DNA of 64,000 nucleotides, taken from Citrus sinensis. Lineage: Eukaryota > Streptophyta > Magnoliopsida > Sapindales > Rutaceae. Positions 13,083-25,000 of this stretch are shown one piece after another (the stretch's first letter is position 1; each line of letters starts with the position of its first letter). Location of the stretch: NCBI RefSeq assembly GCF_022201045.2, contig NC_068556.1:9588001-9652000 (forward strand), given 5' to 3'. The notes under the pieces were generated by a model. The model was not told the origin of the DNA, did no database searches, and saw nothing but the letters and a program-made list of their open reading frames with translations. The position numbers and the translations under genes are program-made.

Positions 13083-13980
13083 GCATCCCACACGCTTCAC
13101 AGTTTCATAATTTTCATTATTATTCTCTGAAGAAAATGTCGGCATCTGTACATATATTCTCTTCTTCTGCTTTTATCCAGAATGTATGGTACTTGTTTTA
13201 CTATCTGTTTTAATGAGAACAGAATCTTATCTGTCTATCCACCTATCTATCAGCTTTTTGCAACTTGAGATCAGATTCTTCTCTATTTCAGCGGTCATTG
13301 GAGCTTCTGGGACTCTTAAGAATATTTTTACCAACTTTACAATTTGTACCTGCGTGTGCAACTGTGCACGCACTCACATAGAGACACTGAGAGTTTCTCA
13401 AAAAGCTCCTAAAAGTGTGTTAAAAATGAAAAAGACACCGACATCGCCGACTGAGTAAAGAAACAAGTGCTTTTGGAACTTGGATGTTTCAATTCTCCCA
13501 TTATGATTCAAGAGATCAAATGTTCGTTAGCTGTGTGTGTGGGGGGGGGGGGGGGGGGTTTTAAATTAATAATTTTTTATTATAGTATGTACCAACTTCG
13601 GGGATTCTCACAATGATGTTTATTAAAAACGAAAAACCTATTTCCGACAACAGAAAACTTGTGGCGGCTGGCTCTGTAGTTGGACCCGATTATAAAATAA
13701 ATGAATAAAGACAAACGTTGCAGGGTTCGTTTTTGGTGGGAACAAGCTATTTTGGTCGCTTCAAGAAAATAATTATTTAATTAATATGTCATCCAAAAGA
13801 ACACAAGGTGAGTTTGTTGTGTTGTCCATTAAAATGTTTTGAAGTAAGCCTAAGCATGAGCAGGTGGTGTTCGTGCCGTGTCGAATTTAAACTAATTCAA
13901 ATATAACTCATTTAATAATTGTGTCAAAAAATTAAAACTCTAATCCAACAAAGAAAATAAATTACTTAATAACTTACTTA

Positions 13981-14013
<33 letters not shown>

Positions 14014-14500
14014 CACACACACACACCCCAAAATATTATTCATTTACACTATTAAAATTCTAATTGTATACATGTCTACCAATATTTTACATATTTACAT
14101 TATTGAAGTTCTAAATCTATATAGAATTTATAAATAAAATATCATGTATATATTCATCCTTAAAAAAAAAAAGAGAATCATGTCTAACATTTAAGTTTTG
14201 ATGACGATAATCTACAAATTGATTTATAATAAAAAAATATAATCGTGTAATTAATTGGATAAATAGGTCAAAAACTTTAATACTAATCCAACATGGAAAA
14301 AAAAATATCGACCCTAATCATGACAAATTTGACGATCTATATTCATTTATTCGTGTTGTGTTTATGTTGAATAATCAGGTCGTGTTAAATGTTGACAACT
14401 CTGCTCTCAAGCCCCCTTGTAATTAGTGCTCACATTAATATAGATGAAAAAAATATTATACAAAATCTCTATATCTAAATGTTAATTCTGCTTTTCTCCA
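13083..14500. repeat. Intergenic region with 18-G run and compound microsatellite
   Basis: The tetraspanin 3' untranslated region probably reaches about 13200-13300. A (GT)n stretch runs into 18 consecutive G at 13541-13558. At about 13979-14027, (AT)n is followed by (AG)n and then (AC)n. Both tracts are prone to slippage and sequencing error. No gene is supported here. Confidence 0.75.
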
Positions 14501-14735
14501 TTGTTCAATTGTACAGCGTATAATAAGATGAGTTTTGCTAAGGCCTGTATTCAGGTGACGAATGGCATTGTCCGGTACTAACAACATTAAGGCAAGTACT
14601 AAACATCAAATGCAAAAAATCTAATGTAATATCACCTTTCTGCTGCTTCTTCCACAAACAATTGGCTTTTGAGTTAGTGACATGAGGACGTAGCCAACCA
14701 AGGCAACAAGGATGCCAATCCTCAAACTTGGTGAC

Positions 14736-17700
14736 TTAAGCTGTAGATGCCTTTCTAGAGTAAACAACATACATGGGGTCTGAGCGTCCAGGATTGGGAG
14801 ATATGTCCACAGCCTGCAGATCCAAATTAGTAGACAAGTCTCTCATTACTGGATGAATGGATTAAGAATGGTTAAACTGATAAAGGATGATAAAGGCGCC
14901 TGACAAGATTTTTATTTGTTTTCAAAGATATTGTACTCAAACCACTTTGACCATTCCGACAAAGATCAATCAAGGCTAGATTTAGTGGACAGAGTAAACA
15001 GCAAATAATAATCTAAAGGTCTGTGCAGCTGCCAATGCCACCATGAAGGCCTAGATGTTTATGCTTATGAGCAGGGCATGGTCAAGGTGCTATTGTAGAA
15101 AATGAAAATAAGCAACAGCTACTTGATTTTACTAAGACAATGAACTTAAGATATCAGTTACCTGAGGAGGTTCATATCCTCCAGCATAATGGAAGTACGC
15201 TCCAACTATCATAACATGGTCAGCATCACCCGTTGACGTCCATATAGAGATTGCTTTTGTCCAAAAGCAACGATTGGAGAAGCTGCGATATAAACACATT
15301 CCACAGAGAAAAAATGTTGAATCTAGAAATGGAATATTCTCTCTTAAAAAAAAAAAAAAGAGACAAAGATTGAGATGAAGTAATTTCAGAGAAATTTTAA
15401 ATCAAGAAAATTATTATTTTCATACTGATAATCAGGGCAATACATGTTTGAGGTTGTAAAATTACTTGGAAATATTGATGAAAATTCTTTGCAAAATGAA
15501 CTTAATGAAAATAGTTAACTTTCTTCAATCAATAAAATTGCTTGGCTAAAAGTCAAGTCAAGTTAAGAAAAGACTCTGGAAAATCACTCTGGAAAATCAC
15601 TATGACCAAGGATATGAAAGACAAATCCTTGAAGTCCTTAGGAACATTAAAGGATAACTTGAAGAAATAATTGCACATAATCAAAGATTGTAGTTAAGCT
15701 TGAAGTAAATCTTATCATATAGAGTGGACAAAAAGATCACCTTACTATTGCCAATCCACCTGGCTTAAGAACCTGGCACATCTCCTTGAAAACTTCAATA
15801 GGCTTTGTCAGATAATCAACACTTACCTGTGAGTTTTGCACTGTAGATAAATGAGTAATTTCAAGAGATTTATTTGGTGACAAGTACAGTACTTATGTGT
15901 ACTTTGAAAAAGGTATTGACTGTATTGCCATTAAATATTTGACAAAGTCAATCTTAGTAGTGTAGTTGTGGCCATGCTTTCCACCACAGAGTTCAATGAG
16001 ACAAAAGGAAAAGAACATCTCTGAATCTATTAAAATGCCAGAAGGCAATCTACTTCTGATCACACATGCAATATCTATTTCAAAATTTTTCACTTCTAAA
16101 TTAGAAAAAGCAGTGCTTCAGATGCTTCACCATAGAAGAGATGCAACCACTTCCCATTCTTTTCCGGTACACTCTGTGATTTGAGAAAGAAACTCAAGAC
16201 ATTCAGTTTAGTGAGTAGAAGAAGAAAGGGTGGTCGTAGGTAAGCTGGTCTTTGCAATCATGAGTGAGTTATACATTGGCATTCCCTATGGAAATTGCTA
16301 CAAAGGCACGATTCATAACATCATCCTTGATCTTCATTTAAGCATGTTTAAGCAAGTCTAAGATCTTTAACAGATCTGACAGGCACACAATTATAGTGGT
16401 CACTTTCAATACTTTCAAGCCTCAAATTGAGAAATATTCAGCAGTAATCTACTGCCTATACACATGAGGTGATGTTCTTTTCTTGAGAAGGAACCCATCA
16501 AAGGACTGTGTACTCTACTTTTTCAGTTAAGCACAAAAAAGTGGGAAAAATATATAAATTACAGATTCATTTTCTAATATTTCAGTAACAAATTTTCAAA
16601 TGATATTCTGAAATCATGCGCATACTCAAAAGATTCACATGACAATGAATTATTGAAGAGATGGAAAAAGTTCGCATACCACGTTAGTAATGACGTCAAA
16701 AGAATTATCTTCAAATGGAAGTTTAGGATTTAAATTCAGGTCTTGCACAACGTACTCTGTCAGAACCTGTAATGATGATATTCTTATTATTATGAATCTC
16801 TTTTACCTCCTCGATATAAAAATAACACATACTTTTGCACTTTGCAGAGACAAAAATTGCAGAGAGTAAAGAATAGAAAACCTCACAAGAAGTTATAGGA
16901 AAATCTTACGGGATTGCATTTGAGTTCCTCTTCATTCATGCCCATTCCAACTATTCGATCTTGCTTGTATCCTGGTGGAAAATGGCTCACCTAAATGTTA
17001 AGTCATGAACAATATTAAGAGTATGTAAGTTGCATCACAGAAAGTCACTGAGGTTCAAATCAAGAATGCCTTACCCAACTGCTACACAAATCAAGTATGC
17101 TTACTCCTGGAGTGTTGCTAGGAGGGAAAACCTCTGAATAATACTTGGTGAGTGCAGCAATGGCTGGATCATCAATATGTGTCACAAAGCGAGGAGTTTC
17201 ATAAAACAACGAATCTGGACTCCTGAGAATTTCAATTGTTCCGTCTTAGATATGAGAAACACAAACATGTATACAGGCTTTGAATAAAAGGTAAATTTGT
17301 AATAGTTGAAGTGCTAGTATTCACTGCAAGAATTTCAGTTAAATTAATGGAGCCTACTCAAATAAAATCCTTTTCCAGAATAAAGCCTGAACTCAAGAAA
17401 TTGTTCCTAATACATGAGAAACTGGAAGTATAGAGCCTTTACTCGTCAAATCTCTGAAAATATTCCTCCTTGAAGGGGAATTGCTCCGGCCACTGCACAT
17501 CCTTCAACACCTGCGAGATCGAAGTGAAGGAAACAATTAAAATAACGAGAGCCACATTCATCAATCCCACAATATCCCAAGAATCTTTAATAAGTAACTA
17601 AAAGAAACACGTCTAACACTAGAAAAATAACTGAGACCATCAAACCCAATCAAGCAAAATTGGTCACTAATTAAAAAAGGAGAAAGATGAATGAAATAAA

Positions 17701-18166
17701 TATCAGATAAAGAATCAGAATCCTCGTCCGCAATCTTGTTTGTCCCATTTGTTCAGAAATAATTCGTTTCTAAAGCTTTTAAGAGGGAAAAACAGTGAAT
17801 TAAATATGCAGATAAAGAATTTGAAGTGCAATTTCAGAATCCAAATACATCAAAGCAAGATCTCATACTTCATAAAGGCAGGCAGCTAAAAAGTGAAAAG
17901 CGAACCTGTTCAACAGCACCCCTTTGCCTTGCAGAGGCAATCAAAGAATTGGCGCCAAGGGTACCAGCCATCGTCATAAACTGAGAACAAAATGCAGCTC
18001 CTAGACCCACCACCAGACGGCGAGATGCTTTAAATCTTCTACAGTCGGACTTTTTAGACACACCAGAAACACAAGATAAACAAGTAGAATAACCAGAACT
18101 GACACCAGTTGAAACTGGAGGAAGCCTGTGTCGTTGTTGCAGTGTTAGCCGGTAAAGATTAGCCAT
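14736..18166 (-). CDS. Plastid SAM-dependent methyltransferase-like protein
   Basis: Eight exons on the minus strand join in frame: 18166-17906, 17510-17443, 17222-17075, 16990-16910, 16766-16680, 15826-15741, 15282-15162 and 14813-14736, giving 309 residues. The first about 60 residues are rich in Ser, Arg and Leu, like a chloroplast transit peptide. The rest follows the Methyltransf_11 layout: ILDLCSSW (motif I position), RIVGMGMN, LPFEDNSFDVI (motif IV) and VLKPGG (motif V/VI). The classical GxGxG SAM loop is replaced by LCSSWVSHFPPG, so SAM binding may be altered; this form is conserved in the plant relatives I recall (At3g01660, At4g29590). The substrate is unknown. An in-frame ATG at 18244 would add 26 residues with no transit character, so 18166 is preferred. 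Confidence 0.85.
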
Positions 18167-18321
18167 CCTTTTATTCAAGCCAGTTTCGTAGATAATAATA
18201 TTATACAAATTCGTGCGTGTAGATATATGTGGCATGTAATCCACGTGGGTTGCTAGCTACCGTACGATATGATTTGATGGACGAGAATTGCCGTAGCTTA
18301 ATTTTGTCGATATTTTTTTTT

Positions 18322-19697
18322 GGGTTATTTTTTACCAGTCCCCATATGTTTCAATAAAATTTGGCGCATACCCTAATGTTTCAACAACTATCACCACACA
18401 CCCTAATCAACAAATTCCGCAGATAACTTTGACAGAACAAGGGTAAAAAGGAAAATGATGGTTTGCTCCCGTGATCCCCAACTGAAACTCGAAGTCCACA
18501 TCAAAATTTCAATTTTATAACTAAATGCTATCGTTTTATGCTCATCCAAATCAAAATCCACACAAGTACACTCACCTCACCAATCTACCAAAACTCATAT
18601 TCCACACCTCACCAAATTTGTTTCAGTTTCAGTTTCAGTTTCAGTTTCATCCACCATCACCATCGTCAGTTCGTGACCGCCGAGCACCTTATCAAGAGAT
18701 TCCATCTAGTGAATCTAGTCTGAGGTGGAAGTCGTATTAATCCGCAGGATCTCTAAAGATGAGTACGCCCAGATCTGATTAACTTGCAGGTATTCGAGAA
18801 CAAGCCCCTCTAGAGATGAATGTGCAGCTGACTCAATCACTGTGGATTCTGCGGCATCAATCCCAGTTGCCTTTCTTCGGCCGTATTCTAAGAAGAAATC
18901 CCATTCTTGCTAAGAGCGGTAATTCCTTTAGGCCACTCACTGGAACCCCATGCCACAAAGCACCGCCGCACCGCTGGCCGCTCGTACAACAACCACAACA
19001 CAAAGCCGATCGATTGGTTTGGGTATAATTTTACTTGGTCAATATTGAAATTGGAATTGATGGAAAAATATAAATTAATTTTAAAATTGATTAGATGATT
19101 TGCTAGTTTTTTTGGCATTTTAGCATGATGAATAAAATGATTTGGTGAATTCGATTAGCTATTTTGTTCGGAAAATTGGATGGCTAGTTTGGTGCATAAG
19201 GCTTGGAAGATAAAGATTGGTTTGCTATTTCATTTGCATTTATGCTTGTTTAAAACGGCGAGGCTTGGATTTTAAGAACAACGCGGTGGGCTTTGTGGGG
19301 TTGACTACAAATGAGTAAGGATTTTTTTTTTTTTGAAAATTATTGAAATAACTGAAAATTCCATCCCCTTCAAGTGCTGCACAGTTCTTTGAGGAAGTGC
19401 AATAATTGCAACAGACACTTGCCCAAATCCAATCAAATAATCCAACGAAATTTTCCTTTCACTTGCTTCAAGTAAAGAAGAAAAATTTGTAGCGGACACA
19501 TACTTCTCAGCCACACCTTCATATTTCAGTAATAGCATTGGAAATAAGGGTAAACAAGTCTTTTACTCAAATAACTGACAATTCCGTCAAAGTTAACCGC
19601 AAAATTCACTAATTAGGGTGTGCGGTGATAATTGTTGAAACATTAGGGTTGGGGCCAAAGTTTGTTGAAACATATGGGGGTAGGCGAAAAATAACCC
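18322..19697. mobile_element. Non-autonomous Mutator-like element
   Basis: The ends begin GGGTTATTTTT and are inverted over about 115-130 bases (18322-18436 against 19573-19697), sharing blocks such as CCCATATGTTTCAA, CCCTAATGTTTCAAC and ATCACC(A/G)CACACCCTAAT. Nine T residues flank each side exactly (18313-18321 and 19698-19706). A 9-bp duplication with long inverted ends is the mark of Mutator-like elements. No transposase is present in the 1376-bp element. The interior holds (TTTCAG)n at about 18622-18650 and stretches that look like pieces of ordinary genes. It lies about 150 bases upstream of the methyltransferase-like start, so it may influence that promoter. Confidence 0.85.
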
Positions 19698-19706
19698 TTT
19701 TTTTTT

Positions 19707-20320
19707 AATGGATTAGACTATTTTTTGGTTTTTGATGGTGTGTATATGGGGTTCGCAATTTAACGGTTTAAGGTGGGCCCACCGTGAGCTTGGGTTGGGC
19801 TTTTATTTATTTTTTAAAAGTTTTTTAAAATTATTGTAAACTTAAAATGAATTAATAATAATTAAGTTATTATAATTAATAATGAATTAAAAAAATAAAT
19901 ATTTTAAAAATAAAATAATAAAGAAAGAAAATGAAAAAATAAAAGTTTAGAGATTAATACTTAAAAGAGAGTTTAATATTATAATTTTAAGTATATTGAT
20001 TTATTATTGACATATAAATTAGAAATTCAAGTTTTCTTTTTTATTTTTTCCATTATTTTTCAATTTTGAATTTATTATTCTAATCTAGAAATTTTTTTTT
20101 TTTTTAAAATAGAGGGCTTGAGCTTAGTTCAAGCTTTTTTTTCTAACCCCTTGTCCAGACCCTTATGCGGGAGGCCCGGGCCAAAGCCCGTAGGAATGGA
20201 CAAGGCCGACCCGAGCTTGAGCCGGCCCAAACTTTTTTGCCATCCCTGTGTGTGTATTATGTATGTCAGTGGCACTGGGAGTGAAGCACAAATAGTTTAC
20301 GTGGCCAATTGCATTTTTCA
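19707..20320. other. Degraded repeat sequence next to the Mutator-like element
   Basis: No gene is seen. Patches rich in GGGCTT, GGCCCGGGCC and GAGCTTGAGC (about 19770-19810 and 20115-20240) resemble the ends of plant hAT-type repeats. The stretch between them is almost pure A/T. Confidence 0.35.
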
Positions 20321-20327
20321 ATAAGGG

Positions 20328-21182
20328 TGAGCAAACCTATTCTAAATTAATAGATCAATTTGATCCAATCCAATCCAATCTTTATTTTGATGGATTGAGT
20401 GGATTATTATGAGTTAATTGGGTCAATTATTGTAGATTAATTGGGTCAATTTTACAATTAATAATTAGGTTAGATTAGGTTAAATATGATGAACCGTATA
20501 ATCCAACCTAGGCCATGCAAATAATAATAATAACAATAATAATGATATGTTTATTCTCAATTGTAAAATCCTAAAAATCTAAACAACTAACCTAATTTTT
20601 AACTCTTTTTATTTTAATAGAAGAAACCATTTCATTCTCGCATATGCTCTCTATACTCTAATTTTAAAGTTAAAATACTATCTCATATAAGTAAATTTAT
20701 TATCTTGTAAGTTTAATTTCAAAAGTCAATTGGTTTTAATTTCTCATTATCTTTTAGTAAACACTTAACAATATATAATTGTATATCACTTTTATTTTGT
20801 TACCAAACATGATACTAGCTAATTATCTAAAATGTCTGAATTTGAAATTTGAAAAAGAGATGTGGGATAGAAGCACATTGTTGAAATTTTCTTAATTTTA
20901 AAATAGTTGATTTTTTAGTTTTCTTTATCGGGCACTAAACAATGAATAAAATTTTCATGTTATAATAAATTTATATTATATTTTAATAAGTTTCATTTCT
21001 AAATTTATATTTTTTTTTAATTTTAATTTTGATTTGACTTTCAATCCGATCAAAACAATTCAATTCAATATTGGATTGAATTAAATATATTTGTTTAATT
21101 GGGTGAGTTGATTTAATCTCAACCCTACCACAAGTGGGTTGGATTTGCACAAACCTATCTAATCCAACCCATACTCACCCCT
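20328..21182. mobile_element. Probable decayed hAT-like non-autonomous element
   Basis: The left part begins AAGGGTGAGCAAACCTAT and the right part ends with the approximate complement of AGGGGTGAGTATGGGTTG. Both ends carry repeated GGATTGGATT or AATTGGGTCAA words facing each other. The TAGGGGTGAGCA-type end is common in plant hAT-like repeats. I could not find a matching 8-bp target duplication and no transposase is present, so the boundaries are approximate. Confidence 0.4.
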
Positions 21183-21589
21183 ACATCTCGGAGAAGACAA
21201 TTGGATAGGGCTTCATTTCAGATCAATTTCGCAACCAATCAATGGTGAAGCCCAAACCTGCATCCATAAGGCAGCCAAATTCAACCAAAATTTTTTTTAT
21301 GTTGGCCCAACATGGCTCTCTGGCTTATTCAGCGTTTATCCACTGCATTTGATGTTTTTATTTTTAAATTTGTTTATTCATAAAAATTCTTTAATATCTC
21401 TCAAAGATCTGTATTTTTAATTTTTTCTGTTTTTCTTTGGGAAATAATTTTTTTTTAAAAGAAAACTTAATCATACGCGTCACCTTTGAATGGCATACTA
21501 AAATTTTATAGATTGTTTAGACCTTCTACATTCAAGTATTTAACTGAAAATGATATTCGCCAACCATTTAGAGGATTTGCTTAAGTCTC

Positions 21590-22000
21590 ATATAGTTAAT
21601 ATCTCTAATATTCCCATCAAGGATTATATACTTAAATCAAGATCAACTCTCAATTGATATGATAATATCTCTAACACTTTCTTTCAAGACTTATATCTCA
21701 CTTTGTTCAAAACGGGTCACTTAAGTATTATATAATTAATAATCTAATATCTCTGTCAATGATTGTATACTTAAATCAGGATCAACACTCAACTAATATG
21801 GAAATATCCATAACACGTTCTATCAAGGCCTGTTAAAAAAAAAAAAAAACGACTTATATCCCACTAGTATGTGAGTTTGACCATGATATCATATAAGTTT
21901 AAGCGAACTTAAGCGTTAAGGATTTGCTCAACCATTATATACTTAAACCAAAATCAATTATTAGCCAATGTGATATAATATTCCTAACCAACCCTGCGTT
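21590..22000. repeat. Three degenerate tandem copies, about 140-170 bp each
   Basis: The unit contains a line like GATTATATACTTAAATCA(A/G)GATCAAC followed by ATATCTCTAACAC and CTTATATC(T/C)CACT. Copies are recognisable at about 21621, 21761 and 21934. No reading frame runs through them. Confidence 0.65.
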
Positions 22001-25000
22001 AACACCAACCAAGCCAATTTTTTTCATTTTTTTCTCGCGACTAAGTGAGATTCATGTGAGGGTAGAGGTGTATTGCTCATAAAATTATCGTGCACAAAAA
22101 TTGAGCTCGGCTTCTAACTGATCTCTTCTCTCGTGTTAGTTCAATACTGCGTCTCAAAGTAGTATTTAATTTGTGCATGCATGTTCACCTCTAGTCTCTA
22201 GCTAGGTATCCCTTTGTTTGGTCATGTGATGTGAGTGAGTAAACTCAAAATCTACCAATAATACCAACGTACGCATGCAGCCAATTGATCCCGATCGATA
22301 TTCAATAGCAGTAGGACTTGTGATTAGTAACTTTGAAAAACAACGAAAGAAAACAAACTTTGTCAGCCTGGATTGGTTGGTACGAAGGTGAACGAGCAAG
22401 TTCCAAATTTAGTGATGGAGAAGCAGCTAGCTAGCATCAACGCATGACCAGAGAATACTATAAATTAATGCTTGCAAGCTTGCAGCCACTTTAATAAAAA
22501 TTGGAAGCAGGTGGTGTGAATCCAATGTCAGCACAAGTTGGCAAAAAAGCATATTGGTATTTTTATGTTTCGGTAGAGCTGCTGCTGATGCGTCTCATGT
22601 GAACTTTTGACGATGATGATGAAAGTTTTCGTCATTTCCTTTTTCATCAAGAATTTATCTTAATAAACAACTAGTGCAAACCCACATCAGAAAAAGGTTT
22701 CTTTATCCCTTTCAAGAGTATTATCATCTATTCTAGTTCGGTAAAGTGCAAGGTGGATTGGCAATTTGAAACAAAGGATTAGTGCTTTTTGGATAATACA
22801 ACTTTAGTTGGCACGTATTTGTTTGTCGTCAAAAGCTCAATAATTGCGTACAAGTTTTCATTTCTCAATCCCAATTCAAGCTTTTAAGTAACATTTGCAT
22901 CAACGGTGCTTCGTTGCCTGAAAATTGTTGCTCGATTTGATGACCGAATAGACAAAATCTGAATGACTTTTTCTTATTTGTATTAGATAGCATGCTCCAT
23001 TGGTAAAAATTTATTCGTGTTCTAAAAAATCTGGATTTCAAACACCACTTACATATGTGATATGTTTCTAGTTTTTAATTGGAATCTCTTTAATATTATT
23101 TTATTTGTGATTGACAATATCTTAGGGTAATTATCCATTTAGAGTGTGTTTGGTGCACCACATTGTATTGAACTACTAAACTTGTAATAATTTGTATTGT
23201 ATTGAAATGAATTAAATTAATACAGTAACCCACATTTGGTGAAAGGATTGTATTGTGTATTTTAATATTTTATATTATTATATTATATTAAAATTTAAAT
23301 TTAATAATAGAAAACTAATTAACCACTAGCAGCAACCGACCATCATCGAAAATTTTTAAACATTGTTCTTTTGAGTCATATTTCGTATCATTAAAATACT
23401 CTTATCAAGCTCTACATAACGGTACTAATATCATTGGAAATGAAACTCATGTTTGTTGTAGATCCACATTTAAATTTTTAAAATCTAACACTTTGAGTGT
23501 TTATTTATGACAAATGGAAGCTTCATTGCCACAAAAATATTGATACGATGGTGTAGAGCTCATGACAAGGATTCTATTGATACTGATATTAATGTTAAAA
23601 GTTATCGAAAAATAACAATAGCCAATGGCTAGTGTTGGTTTGCGATGGTCTAATCACCAACTATAATTTAAATATTTATATTTAATAAAAAAATTAAAAT
23701 AAATTAAAGAACTAAAATTAAAAATTAGGAAAACAAATAAATGTGGCAAGACTAACACAAACTCAAGGGAAGAGGAGTGCAAGTTCTTATAAGCCACCTA
23801 AAATTGGTTAATTTGTACATAGCCTTATCTTAAAAGCAATGCTAGGCGTTTCAACATATAAATCCCAATTTGAGTCCAAACTAGTGTGACATTTATTTAT
23901 TGGATAGTAATTAAGTAATTTTACAAGGTATAAAATCTATTATCTATTATATAAGTGACACATGGGATTCAGGCTCAAATATTAGGATCCATGCCATTAT
24001 TGCCATCAAATTATCTGCACCAAAATTGGTTTTGAAAAATTTATACAATCCTGGTTATAGGTATCATTTAATTATAACACTTACATTAAAACTCGATCTC
24101 AATGGTAGCTCTGGCTCTGGAAGCCAAGCCCTTTAAATGCTTGACTTTGACTCTTTGACTCTTTATAAAAACTGAACTCTTATTTGTATTGTGGTGCTTT
24201 GGAAACTTTTATAGCTTGATGGCTTGATGGTCTCATAGTTTTGTGTTGTACTCTTTATCGAATAGAAATTTCTTTTGACCTGAACTCTATTGAGTTTTTA
24301 AAAAATTTTACCATATGTCTTTTAGTAGTGGTATATGAGTAAGATTTAATTTAATTTACTTTACTTTAATTTTTTTATTTATTAACTACCAATCAACACT
24401 TGAGTTATTTGTTTAATACATAATTAAATCATAAGAGAATCATGATTCACTAATTATAGGTCACAAATTTGAGGTTTGTTGTATGAATGGAATTTATAAT
24501 TTTTAATGTTATCACTCTAATGAAGTGTTTGATGTGTGCTAATACATGTTTAAAGATGGGTGTTGAATTTGAAACTCGAAAAGTTGAAAATAAGCAAATT
24601 TGTAGTCTTTGGTTAACTATTACTTTTTGTTGCTTTAGTTTCAATACCATGCAACAATGACAGAAATTAATAGAAAACTAATTTATTCAGAAATAATAAG
24701 AATAAAGTCATATTCAGTATTAGGATATTATATCTTAAAAGTTATTGCTGATATGATAAAAATTATAGTAATGAAATAAAAGATATTAATATGTTATAAA
24801 TATGATTTTTGAGTAATAATTTAGATAAAAGTAGTAAAAAATTATAGATTTTTTTATGTACAAGTCTATGATCAAATTAACTTAACTTTCAAAAACTATA
24901 GTAGCAAGTATCTACCAAATACCCTAACTACACTACCAAACAATACCTAAATTATTAATTTTGCCTTTCATGTAAAGACTTCTAGTCACATATTATGAAA

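Noticed and set aside
18525-19098. Short plus-strand frames inside the Mutator-like element
   Set aside because: They are repetitive (QFQFQF, SFSFSF) or lack a family pattern. Some may be captured exon fragments, but none is a supportable gene.
21990-22640. Possible small gene or RNA in the less AT-rich stretch
   Set aside because: No splice-consistent protein frame and no tRNA-like or other RNA fold was recognised.
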